Shown: one piece after another, positions 11,307 to 23,500 of the stretch | Position numbering within the stretch: the first letter of the stretch is position 1 | Layout of the letters: each line of letters starts with the position of its first letter | Assembly (NCBI GenBank): GCA_964019135.1 | Contig: OZ025256.1 | Coordinates: 17,863,911 to 17,927,910 of the forward strand | Origin: Arenicola marina | Lineage: Eukaryota > Annelida > Polychaeta > Arenicolidae | Length of the DNA stretch: 64,000 bases | Direction of reading: 5' to 3' | The notes under the pieces: model-generated | Told to the model about the DNA's origin: nothing | The model's database searches: none | What the model saw: the letters and a program-made list of their open reading frames with translations, nothing else | Translations under genes and position numbers: made by a program

Positions 11307-11395
11307 TCAAACATGTCCCGGGGCACTCGCCTCCATGATGGGGCCGGGACCCAGCACAACGAGGCTATTGTTGATGTCAATTTGGGTGTTGCGCA
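11307..11395 (-). CDS. Possible alternative terminal exon of the CARD/ankyrin gene
   Basis: A good acceptor (CCTTCTGTTTCAG) precedes an exon that, read after a phase-1 donor, gives RNTQIDINNSLVVLGPGPIM, then EASAPGHV and a stop, with GC-rich third codon positions. A matching phase-1 donor (GACG then GTAAGA) exists inside the last ankyrin repeat at about 12322. Alternatively the donor-like AAG then GTATGA at the main stop codon would enter this exon in phase 0, giving a different 58-residue tail that ends at 11219. Either would replace or extend the C-terminus. There is no transcript evidence, so it may be unused. Confidence 0.3.
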
Positions 11396-11817
11396 CTGAA
11401 ACAGAAGGACACAGGCAACTTATAGAATATATATAAGTGTGATGCTGTAACCTCTGTAGATCATATCGCTACAAAGGTAGGGGCTAATTAAGGTAGAAAA
11501 GAGCGATGTCTTCGGGAACAACCCTCCGTTCAATTAGTGAGAACAAATGCACGGCTGCTCGTGCGCAATGGGTTTTCCACTTCACCCATCTCCTATTCTC
11601 GCCTGAAGGCCGATACTGGATATGGGAGACTTGTGCTGCGATTAGGCACAATAATTAAACTAGGAGAATATTTCACAGACCGTAAACATTCAATGCCATT
11701 TCTCACGTTCAGTCGTATCACTTACACAATCCGGCGATATAAGCTTTGATATCTCTCTTTTCCTCGAGAGTATTCTTATCCAATTTGGTGAGGGTCTCTT
11801 CAAATTGGTGCACACAA
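11396..11817. other. Spacer downstream of the CARD/ankyrin gene
   Basis: No gene is recognised. No clear polyadenylation signal for the minus-strand gene could be chosen here. Confidence 0.3.
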
Positions 11818-12165
11818 TTCTGCAGAAGAAAAACTGGATGAATTAATGGCAGCTAGAGATCACATGCGCTGCAAGAACTTGTTACAAAATAGTCCTTGCG
11901 ATCAAGTTAATTCCGCAAAAGAAAAACTAGATGAATTAATTAAAACTGGAGATGATCGGAAATGCAACAACTCGTGATCAAACAGTAACAACGATCAACG
12001 AAATTATGTTATAATAATTCTGGATGAATCGATTGCAGCTAGTCGTACTGAAACAAGTTGTTAAAAATCAGTCCTCACGATCAAGGAAAAAATTTCGCAG
12101 AAGGAAACCTAAACGAATCAGTTGAAGCTGGAGCCAACTTGTCGAACTGAAACAACATGCTTTGA
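11818..12165. repeat. Decayed tandem repeat of about 95 bp
   Basis: The motif GCAGAAGAAAAACTGGATGA recurs as GCAAAAGAAAAACTAGATGA about 95 bp later and then twice more in weaker form (near 12020 and 12100), each followed by GATCA(A/C) runs. Roughly four old copies sit just past the stop codon of the minus-strand gene, so they may be part of its 3' UTR. Confidence 0.55.
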
Positions 12166-12226
12166 AACAGAATAATTTGTTATGTAATTTTTAGTTAACG
12201 TTTGCACGCTTCAATTAGAAGAAACA

Positions 12227-14502
12227 TCATACCTTCACAATTGCGAACAGTTCTTGGTCCCGAAGGAAGTTGAGGACTTCCCCTTGCTTGATGTCTTCGG
12301 CGAGGTCTTTAGCCGTCTTACCGTCGACCTCTTTGGCGGTAAACGAGGCTCCTTTCTCTTCCAGTAGCTTGGCCATCTCCATGTTGCCTGTCACGGCCAC
12401 CAGGTGGAGCGGGGTGAGGCCGAAGTGGTCCTTGGCGTTCACGTCGGCGCCGAGCGCTATGAACTCCTTCACCAGGGACGTGTGGTCCCTGGACACGGCC
12501 AGGTGTAGCGGGGTGCAGTCCTTCGAGTCTTCGGACAGACAGTCGTTGACCAGCTTGTCGATCTCATCCAAGACATCTTGGCCGGGATTCATGCCGAAGC
12601 CTGGTTGACAGAAGGAGAAGAACTCGGGAACGTCGATGAAATCGTTGACCATTTGCTTCTTAAATTGCGCCCAATAATGGCGCCTGACCTCCAAATAGCG
12701 GACGCCCCGTCGCCCCTTGTCGAGAACACGGACCAGCATCAACTCTTTGCCGCCAAACTTGTCGTGGGCTTTGACCATGTTGCTAAACACCCCGCGCTCC
12801 TTCAGCAAGTGGATGACGTAGTTGTCAGCTTGACGGTGCTTTATGTCGTCCTTGTAGTGCTCGGCGAGATGGTGCAGGAGGTTCTTCCCCATCTTGTCCC
12901 TGTGGCTGAGGTTGGCGCCTTGTGTCACCAGGAATTGTAACAGCTCCACGTGACCTTGAATGGCGGCGTTGTGGATCGGCGTGCGCATATTGGCGTCCAG
13001 GCCCTCCACTCCAAGGTGACACTCCTCCACCAGGTAGCGCACCATGGCCATGCGCTGGCGCTTGGTCGCCAGACTGACCAGCTTATCATCCAGCGGCTCC
13101 CCGTAGTTCTTAAATGCATTCAGCGTGGTCAGGTCCCCGTTCACAGCTGCGTACTCTACTGGGCGCATCTTGGCGTTGTCGACGGCGCTGGTGTCTGAGG
13201 TGCCGAGGCGCAGCAAGAAGCCGACGGCCTTCGCGCGGCCCAGGCCGGCGGCCACGTCCAGACACGTCTCCCGCCTCTCATTGAACACCGTCGCGTCGGC
13301 TCTGTGCTTCATCAGGAGCTCCATCAGATCCACGTGACCCCCGGCTGAGGCGTAGAACAGCGGGGTGCTGCCGCTGCTGTCTCCAACGTTCACGCCGCTT
13401 GAATCGCGCTGTAAGAACCGTTCCACGAACTGCTTCTTGCCGGCCAGGCACGCCTTGCTCAGGTCACTCATCGAGAAGAATCTGGTCTCCAAGTAATCAA
13501 ACTCCTCGGCCACACGGGGTCCCTTGGACGTAAACATCAGCCTCACGGCTAGGCCTCTGGGCGTGAGATTGGCGAATCGTCGCCCGGGTTGCACGACCTG
13601 TTGTCTGAGGCTGCCCCACAGGTTCGCGTAGAAGACTCTATGGAGGTTGCCCAGGGTCTGCGTGAACACCGCCATGTGCAACACGTTGAGGCCCTCGCCA
13701 TCCCTGACTTTGTCCATGGCGACGTCGCCTTGGTACATCTCCAAGTGGGTCAGAAGGTCGTACTCGTTGTATTCGTCTCCTTGGATAATGCGCTGGAGCA
13801 CGTCGCCTACGATACGCGCCCTCGCGGCATTTGTCACAGCGCTCCTTTTCACAATGATGTTCCCGGTTTCCGGGTTAAAAAAGCGCCGGCCGGAGCTGCG
13901 GACAGCGCCACCTGACGGAGATTCCTCTGGTGTGGCGCTGGACTCGTGGACTCCTCGGCGCCTCACCTCGCGTGACTCATCAGTAGCCTTCCCCGATACA
14001 GGACCCTCCCCGGATCTCATAAAGGATGAAGACGAGGTGTTCATTCTATCACTCTCATCATCGTCATCATCATCATCATCATCATCATCCAACATCTGAG
14101 CCTGCCGTTCCAGCTTTTCCCGGACACTCGTCATCCGTCCTTCGTCCACCGTCACCTCCATCGACCATTCTGGCGTCTCGTCCGGATATACGACCTTGTC
14201 TCTGAAGATCTTCCCAAGGTTATCGTTAGCGATACCGTCCAGGATCTTCTGCGGGACTGTCCGGTTATAAGGAATGACTTCCACGATCATGGGGTCCTCC
14301 ACCTCTTTCCCCGGGACCCAGATGACGCAAATCTCAAACCCGCCCGATAGAAACTTCCTCAGGTCTGAGTGCGCCTCCGCCAGATTACTTTTAATGATCG
14401 AACAAATTTGTATGTCGTGCGCTTTCTTCAGACCCTCCGCCATGTTGGCCTCGTTCTGGAACTTGACGTGCAGTCGTAGCTCGATGACCAGCTCTCTGCC
14501 TC
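12227..14502 (-). CDS. Last exon: acidic linker and ankyrin repeats
   Basis: The acceptor is the pyrimidine-rich CTTTGGATTCTGGCAG; an alternative AG (CACATAG, 14540) is also in frame. The exon encodes about 758 residues. The first third (ELVIELRLHVKF, FEICVIWVPGKEVEDPMIVE) is unrecognised. It is followed by an eleven-Asp run (coded by ATC/ATCATC on the plus strand near 14062-14094) in a Ser/Arg-rich linker. The remainder holds ankyrin repeats, with clear TPLH-type cores in STPLFYASAGGHVDLMELL, RTPIHNAAIQGHVELLQFL, CTPLHLAVSRDHTSLVKEF and LTPLHLVAVTGNMEMAKLL, plus several decayed ones. A non-repeat insert (about 12.65-12.85 kb) interrupts them. The stop TGA overlaps a donor-like AAG/GTATGA, so an extra 3' exon is possible. 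Confidence 0.9.
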
Positions 14503-17500
14503 CTGCCAGAATCCAAAGACAAATGGAAAGCATCATCACTATGTGGAACCTAAATAATATGCCTGAGTGAATTCATATTTGACGTACGTGATCTCATGGG
14601 AATGAAACAATGAAGTCTTTAGCTTTTAGTTCAATTATGTATTATTACTTATATGTGGAGATGTGGGACTAATTCTTGTCATGTTTAACGCTTAAAGCTT
14701 ATGAACAGTAAAGAAAGACAAATTTGTCAAAAGCTGTTCAAACAGTTTTACACAAGCTTTACATTTCACTTATAAACAATCTTTGGAACTTTAGTGAAAT
14801 GATCTTCAGTTGAGTGACATTGCGGGCGGCCACTTACCATGCAGTTCTGAGTTGATGATCGTCTGCATGATACAGTCGTACTCTGCCTTTATCTTATTCG
14901 CCGCGGTGCTGATATTGTCCTCAAGCTGCCATTTTTTGTTATCAGGGAAGACATCAATGACCTTGAGCGACCTCACAGATGGTATAAAATCTTCTTTCCT
15001 GGCACCGAAGAGACCAATTGGTATGACACGTTTGGTTTCATCGGCAGCTTTCAGGGAACCGACGAGGTCGACCAACCAACCCGTCTCCTTGCTCCTGCCA
15101 CGTGGTTCGCGAGTGGTTACCACGACAACCGCACAAAGAGAACTCCTGATGAAGGCGGTCGTCAGCTGTTGGGCGTCTGGGTCAAAAAGCGTAACCATAT
15201 CGGAGATCTCTGAAGCCGTTACAACGTTCATGGACAGGCGGTTTTTGAGGAGGCCACAGAGACGTCGTATGGGCTCATCGCTCGCTGGGCTCGATGGACC
15301 CAGAATTATAGAGCCTTGCTTCTTCGTGCTGCCGAGAAACCGCTTCCACTTGATACTTTTCACGCAATCGCCTATCCCAGAGGCAGCGTCCTTCAGGAAG
15401 GCCGGCTGCAGACAGAAGTATGATATGATAGCCAAACAAACTGACACATAAAGAATGTGAACAAGAATAGTACAAGAACTACATATATTGCAAATGGAAT
15501 GACACCAATAAAAGGAAAAGAGTATGCGAGAGGGAGGGGAATAACGTGTTGGCGCTTCAGGACAGCTTGTGGCTATTCACGAACGGTACATTGGGTCAGA
15601 TAACAATCACAGAGACAATGAAATGACTTGGGATGAAATATGCTCCAAATGCAGTTACCAGGGCGCGAACGCACGACCAGTTGGTCTGCGTGAGACAAAG
15701 ACAAAGACAGAGAGAGAGAGAAACTGAGAAGGAGAAAGGGCTTGATTTAACCAGAACGCGAAAAGCTGGCAGAGGCCGTCAGTCACAGACTTGACGAGAG
15801 AAACCCCGTCCTTCGGTGTATCAATGATGGGAGAGAGAGAGACTGAGGAAGAGAAAGGACGAGAGGCAGAGAGTGAGACTGTGAAGGAGAAAGGACGGCA
15901 GCAAGGGAGGGTCTACCTTTAGAAAGTGGCACACTTACCCATCCTCCGGCTTGATTTAACCAGAACGCAAACAGCTGGCAGAGACCGTCGGTCACATACT
16001 TGAGGAGATTAACTACATCTCTTGGTGCCTCTGCGAAGACCTACGGCAGCAATTGTTTTGCGTGTCAAAGTTATGTAAGTACAATATATTTTAGCACCAT
16101 TGATATCTGAAGTGAAAGATCCTGTGAGGTGACATCTTCTCACACCAGTCATGGGCGTTTGCACTCATGAAAAAATCGTAACCTAGAGACGGAACGACGC
16201 ATTTCATTTCAGGATCGCATTTTCCTTTTTGTGATAAATCTGTGTGGCTCTCAGGACCGTTACTGTTCTCCCCTATCTCTGTCTTATCCTTTTCGTGAGT
16301 CCACATGGGACATCCCGGCACCATCAGAATTCCTCCCCCCCCCCACCTCCCTCGGGAGTACACATACTGGCCACATCCCGCTACAATTAACCTTCACAGG
16401 GCCCGCCATACCCCCCTGGCAGATCGAGCCCCCCCCCTCCCTTGGGGAGACCCTGACCACTTCTAGTTAGATGTGCCGCCCCACCTGGCGGACGCCCACC
16501 GTTCCTGCGCTCGGGAACCACACTGGCCACCCACATACGGCGGTCACCCCCACCCCACCCCACCCCGATCCGAGCACTGGCCTTCTCTCGCAGCAGGTGT
16601 CTTATCTAAACTACCAGACACGCTAACTATATGTAACACTGCGGTTCCCCTACAATACGCATTGAGCAAAAGCATTTATCCATTTCAAACAAAAGTAAAA
16701 ACGAAGTAACTTCAAAGGAATCTGGCAATAGTGTTATGCTAAGACAATGATATTCAACTCAAACAAACATAAATCACTCTTTAAAGTTACTTATCGAGCT
16801 CTTTCCCGACTAAACTAGAGGTCAAAATACAAATAAGAATCAGTCCTGGAATGGTCAAAAAAAAATCTTATTTATACCACGCATGCAAGACTGCCAAATA
16901 GTATTTATCCTTGTCCGTGATATCAATCAACAACAAGTTTTGTACTTAGTGGTAAACGTCATCAGTTTTGCGCTTCGCGATGGTTTGCTATCAGTATCAG
17001 TGACGCGACAGAGTTCTGTGATGCCCCGCAGTAGTCATTGGTTGTTTGCCTCATGTCCACCGTTAGTCGTTAGCTGTTTGTCTCATGTCCACCGTTAGTC
17101 GTTAGCTGTTTGTCTCATGATCACCGTTAGTCGTTAGCTGTTTGTCTAATGTCTACCGCTAGTCGTTAGTTGTTTGCTTGATGTTCACCGTTAGTCGTTA
17201 GTTATTTGTCTGATGTTCACCGTTAGTCGTTAGTTGTTTGTCTGATGTTCACCGTTAGTCGTTAGTTGTTTGTCTGATGTCCACTGTTAGTCGTTAGTTG
17301 TTTGTCTGATGTCCACTGTTAGTCGTTAGTTGTTTGTCTGATGTTCACCGTTAATCGTTAGCCTCTTTCTCACAACCACCGTTAGTCGTAAGTTGTTTGT
17401 CTGATGTCCACCGTTAGTTGTTAGCTGTTTGTCTGATGTCCACCGTTAGTTGTTAGATTGTTTGTCTGATGTTCACCGTTAGTCGTTAGCCTCTTTCTCA

Positions 17501-20500
17501 TGTCCACCGTTAGTCGTTAGTTGTTTGTCTCATGTCCACCGTTAGTTGTTAGTTGTTTGTCTCATGTCCACCGTTAATCGTTAGCTGTTTGTCTCATGCC
17601 CACCATTAGTCGTTAGCTGTTTGTCTCATGCCCACCATTAGTCGTTAGCTGTTTGTCGCATGTCGATGTGCAGCTTTGTTTTGAGACTGTAAGTGACTTA
17701 CCTTAATGGCAACCTTGGTGGAGATACACAGAAAGAGTGCCAGACTAGACATCGTGGCGGTCCGGTCATTAAATAGCTCGCGTATTACTTGTTGAATAGC
17801 GTTATTTGGATTCCCAAAATCCAGAGACGGCCGTAACCTGTTATAAGGAAAAGAACATTTGTCGCTTTGTAATTTGCACCGCGGTAATAATCATTTTATT
17901 ATAATAATCCACGCTAGAAAATTAAATCAGCTGACAGAGATAACTTCTTAAATTGTGTTGATTTGTTTCAAGTGTTCCAGTATTGAAACAAATCACCAAC
18001 GCCTTAGCTATATTGTACTGATATGAACAATGCAATACAAAATTCAATTAAATATTTATGTACATATCTTCAATCACGCCAACAGCGATACATAATCAAA
18101 TTACGTCATCGCCGACTCAAATAAGTTTATTTTATTCAGTTTGTATCCACAAAATAAATACTTACTGATCATACAGCTCGGTAACATTATCCTGATAGAA
18201 ACTCTTAATTAATTCTTGAATCACGTTTTCCATCATAGAGCCATTCGATTTTTCTGCGAATATGAAAACAAGAGAATGTTTAGAGCCTTCTCAATAAGCT
18301 TCGGGTTGTCAGATGCTCCGGCGTATATATATACAAGTCTATGGAACAAGGTGGTTATAAAGAACCTGGTGTGTACACCTATAATTGAGCAGGATCACGA
18401 ACAATAGCGAATGCAATGATCGTCGTTTTGTGCCTGCTTTCCGCCCACGAGAACTAAATTAGGTCAAGAAACCTCCGAGGACAAATAACGATTTAAATTA
18501 AATATGCTCCAGATTTAATCGTCCAGACTGTTTTTCGAACAAGCCACCTATTGATTTATGGGATTGGAGTCTCATCAGACACCGAGCGCTTAGCATTTGA
18601 TGCCCCACCCGAAAGACTTTAATTCTTCCAATTGCCGCAGTATCCCACTTTACAGCTAGGCGGACATCATGCGGAAACAACGCTAGATATCAGTTACCGC
18701 ACTATCCAATTTTACAGTTAAGCGGATTGCATGTAGAAACGGTGCTAGACACCCTAACCGCAGAATCCAATTGACAGTTAAGCGGACTACATGCAAAAAC
18801 AGTGCTAGACACCAGTTACCGCAGTATCTAATTTCACAGTTAAGCAGACTACACACAGAAACAGCGCTAGACAACCGTTACCGCAGATTCCAATTTTACA
18901 GTTAAGCGGACTACATGCAGAAACAGCGCTAGACATCGGCTACCGCAGTATCCAATTTTACAGTTAAGCGGACTACATGCAGAAACAGTGCTAGACACCA
19001 GTTACCGCACTATCCAATTTTACAGTTAAGCGGACTACATGCAGAAACAGTGCTAGACACCAGTTATCGCAGAATCCAATTTTACAGTTAAGCGGACTAC
19101 ATGCAGAAACAGCGCTAGACACCAGTTACCAGAGAATCCAATTTTACAGTTAAGCGGACTACATGCAGAAACAGCGCTAGGCACTAGTTACCACAGAATC
19201 CAATTTTACAGTTAAGCGGACTACATGCAGAAACAGCGCTAGACACCAGTTACCAGAGAATCCAATTTTACAGTTAAGCGGACTACATGCAGAAACAGCG
19301 CTAGACACCAGTTACCAGAGAATCCAATTTTACAGTTAAGCGGACTACATGCAGGAACAGCGCTAGACACCAGTTACCGCACTATCCAATTTTACAGTTA
19401 AGCGGACTACATGCAGAAACAGCGCTAGACACCAGTTACCGCACTATCCAATTTTACAGTTAAGCGGACTACATGCAGGAACAGCGCTAGACACCAGTTA
19501 CCGCAGAATCCAATTTTACAGTTAAGCGGACTACATGCAGGAACAGCGCTAGACGTCCCGCGAACGGTGCGGCTAGTATAATAGAAACAACCGATCACTT
19601 AATATATGTCGTGGGGAATTTGCATCAATACTGACAAGTTTATATCGTTTGGTTAAACTGATAAATTTCAGATTCATACGCGTCCTGCTGTCATAGAATT
19701 ACTATGGTCATCACTTACCCGGCAACATAGGTATACTCAGCTGTATCTTATCGGCAGTCGCGATACGCATAGCGAAGCTAGGAACAATGTTGGCAATTTC
19801 TCGCTTGATCTGTTCTACAAAGACCAAGAGAAAGGACATTAAAAATGGTAATTGCACAATAACATCGTTATCAGATCACGCACGAAAAGGCATTCTCTGA
19901 AAATAAACCCCTATTAAACAAATAATTACAAACACTCCAAGGCCATTCAGCATTGGGCCAATATCTAGTAATCTCTTCCTCCGACTAAGTTAGATCGTCC
20001 AAACAAAAAATGCATAATATAGTATTCATACGCAATCCTCCAGTTAAAAACGATCAATGATATCTCTACAATTTAAAGTGAAGATATATCTTTTATGAAA
20101 GAATTATTTTTTAAGTCACGTCACCAATTAATCTCAAGTGGTTAAGTGGCCTGCTTCGAGCTATATCTAGATAATCTAAGCCCTCGAAATACGAAATATT
20201 TAACAATATTGCGCTCCTTAAGTATTTCCCACAGTACAAGGGCATGCCATATATAAGTGAGACACCGCGAAGTTACTTGCTCCACCTGTGTTCTTTTCGA
20301 ATGAACAACTTCTGTGCATTATCTTCCTCTATAAACCCCATTTGTTTAGGATTCTCATCCGTAAGCTACACTACAAGCCATGTGCTCAGACAAAAGATAA
20401 TCGTCAAGCGCGACAATTTAGCTGACTACGGGGCTTAGTCAGCTAAAGTTACCATGTAAATGATGGACGATTTTAACCAACTAAGCGCCGTAGCCGGCTA

Positions 20501-23500
20501 AATTTACTACGTACGTGAAATAGGCCACAAGCCATTAAAGATTCAGGTCGTCCTGACGCTTATAACCCACAATGCTCTACAAGGCGACGGCGGTTTAAAG
20601 TATTCATATAGCACTTTTCCACCTATATCATCATTTTCAACAAAAAAATTAAACTTGATAATATAAGTATGAATCTCGTATAATAAGTGTGCAGAGATTC
20701 CCGTTATAGGGCAATATACGGCACCAATGCCCAACTTTTGATGACGTGGTATACAAGAACGCCACATCATCCCACACGTTCCATTATGGCAACAAAGGTT
20801 AGATACATCTAGAAAACAAAACCTAAACCACGACACATGACCACCTTGCTTCAATCTATAGAAATAGATCCAAGGTCCATCTTATCTCCATCTTTATGTA
20901 AAACGGAGAAATGCAAGCGACCTCAAAACTATTTCTGTTTTGGGCAACGAGTGGTGAAATTAACGAATCAAAGAAGGAATGTTGCCCTAGGCCGGTTTTG
21001 TACTAAATTTAAGCCAAGGAACCTCCGGGGACATTGACTGATTTAGAAAAAATATGACCCAGATTAGGTCGTCCAGACCAAGGAACCTCCGGGGACATTG
21101 ACTGATTTAGACGAAATATGACCCAGATTAGGTCGCCCAGACCAAAGAACCTCCGGGGACATTGACTGATTTAGACGAAATATGACCCAGATTAGGTCGC
21201 CCGCACCAAAGAACCTTCGGAGACATTGACTGATTTAGACGAAATATGACCCAGATTAGGTCGCCCAGACCAAGGAACCTCCGGGGACATTGACTGATTT
21301 AGACGAAATATGACCCAGATTAGGTCGTCCAGACCAAGGAACCTCCGGGGACATTGACTGATTTAGACGAAATATGACCCAGATTAGGTCGCCCAGACCA
21401 AAGAACCTCCGGGGACATTGACTGATTTAGACGAAATATGACCCAGATTAGGTCGCCCAGACCAAGGAACCTCCGGGGACATTGACTGATTTAGACGAAA
21501 TATGACCCAGATTAGGTCGCCCACACCAAAGAACCTCCGGGGACATTGACTGCTTTAGACGAAATATGACCCAGATTAGGTCGCCCAGACCAAGAAACCT
21601 CCGGGGACATTGACTGATTTAGACAAAATATGACCCAGATTAGGTCGCCCAGACCAAGGAACCTCCGGGGACATTGACTGATTTAGACGAAATATGACCC
21701 AGATTAGGTCGCCCAGACCAAAGAACCTCCGGGGACATTGACTGATTTAGACGAAATATGACCCAGATTAGGTCGCCCACACCAAAGAACCTCCGGGGAC
21801 ATTGACTGATTTAGACGAAATATGACCCAGATTAGGTCGCCCAGACCAAGGAACCTCCGGGGACATTGACTGATTTAGACGAAATATGACCCAGATTAGG
21901 TCGCCCACACCAAAGAACCTCCGGGGACATTGACTGATTTAGACGAAATATGACCCAGATTAGGTCGCCCAGACCAAAGAACCTCCGGGGACATTGACTG
22001 ATTTAGACGAAATATGACCCAGATTAGGTCGCCCACACCAAAGAACCTCCGGGGACATTGACTGCTTTAGACGAAATATGACCCAGATTAGGTCGCCCAC
22101 ACCAAAGAACCTCCGGGGACATTGACTGATTTAGACGAAATATGACCCAGATTAGGTCGCCCAGACCAAGGAACCTCCGGGGACATTGACTGATTTAGAC
22201 GAAATATGACCCAGATTAGGTCGCCCACACCAAAGAACCTCCGGGGACATTGACTGCTTTAGACGAAATATGACCCAGATTAGGTCGCCCACACCAAAGA
22301 ACCTCCGGGGACATTGACTGATTTAGACGAAATATGACCCAGATTAGGTCGCCCAGACCAAGGAACCTCCGGGGACATTGACTGATTTAGACGAAATATG
22401 ACCCAGATTAGGTCGCCCAGACCAAAGAACCTCCGGGGACATTGACTGATTTAGACGAAATATGACCCAGATTAGGTCGCCCACACCAAAGAACCTCCGG
22501 GGACATTGACTGATTTAGACGAAATATGACCCAGATTAGGTCGCCCAGACCAAGGAACCTCCGGGGACATTGACTGATTTAGACGAAATATGACCCAGAT
22601 TAGGTCGCCCACACCAAAGAACCTCCGGGGACATTGACTGATTTAGACGAAATATGACCCAGATTAGGTCGCCCAGACCAAGGAACCTCCGGGGACATTG
22701 ACTGATTTAGACGAAATATGACCCAGATTAGGTCGCCCAGACCAAGGAACCTCCGGGGACATTGACTGATTTAGACGAAATATGACCCAGATTAGGTCGC
22801 CCACACCAAAGAACCTCCGGGGACATTGACTGCTTTAGACGAAATATGACCCAGATTAGGTCGCCCAGACCAAGAAACCTCCGGGGACATTGACTGATTT
22901 AGACAAAATATGACCCAGATTAGGTCGCCCAGACCAAGGAACCTCCGGGGACATTGACTGATTTAGACGAAATATGACCCAGATTAGGTCGCCCAGACCA
23001 AGAAACCTCCGGGGACATTGACTGATTTAGAAGAAATATGACCCAGATTAGGTCGCCCAGACCAAAGAACCTCCGGGGACATTGACTGATTTAGACGAAA
23101 TATGACCCAGATTAGGTCGCCCAGACCAAGGAACCTCCGTTGACATTGACTGATTTAGACGAAATATGACCCAGATTAGGTCGCCCAGACCAAAGAACCT
23201 CCGGGGACATTGACTGATTTAGACGAAATATGACCCAGATTAGGTCGCCCAGACCAAAGAACCTCCGGGGACATTGACTGATTTAGACGAAATATGACCC
23301 AGATTAGGTCGCCCAGACCAAGGAACCTCCGGGGACATTGACTGATTTAGAAGAAATATGACCCAGATTAGGTCGCCCAGACCAAGGAACCTCCGGGGAC
23401 ATTGACTGATTTAGACGAAATATGACCCAGATTAGGTCGCCCACACCAAAGAACCTCCGGGGACATTGACTGATTTAGACGAAATATGACCCAGATTAGG

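Noticed and set aside
12270-14570. Plus-strand frames and other-frame minus frames over the ankyrin exon
   Set aside because: Shadows of the GC-rich ankyrin coding sequence; low-complexity residues and no domain pattern.
14810-15451. 213-codon plus-strand frame
   Set aside because: It is an antisense shadow of the alpha/beta exon, whose minus-strand reading has matching splice phases and a protein-like pattern.
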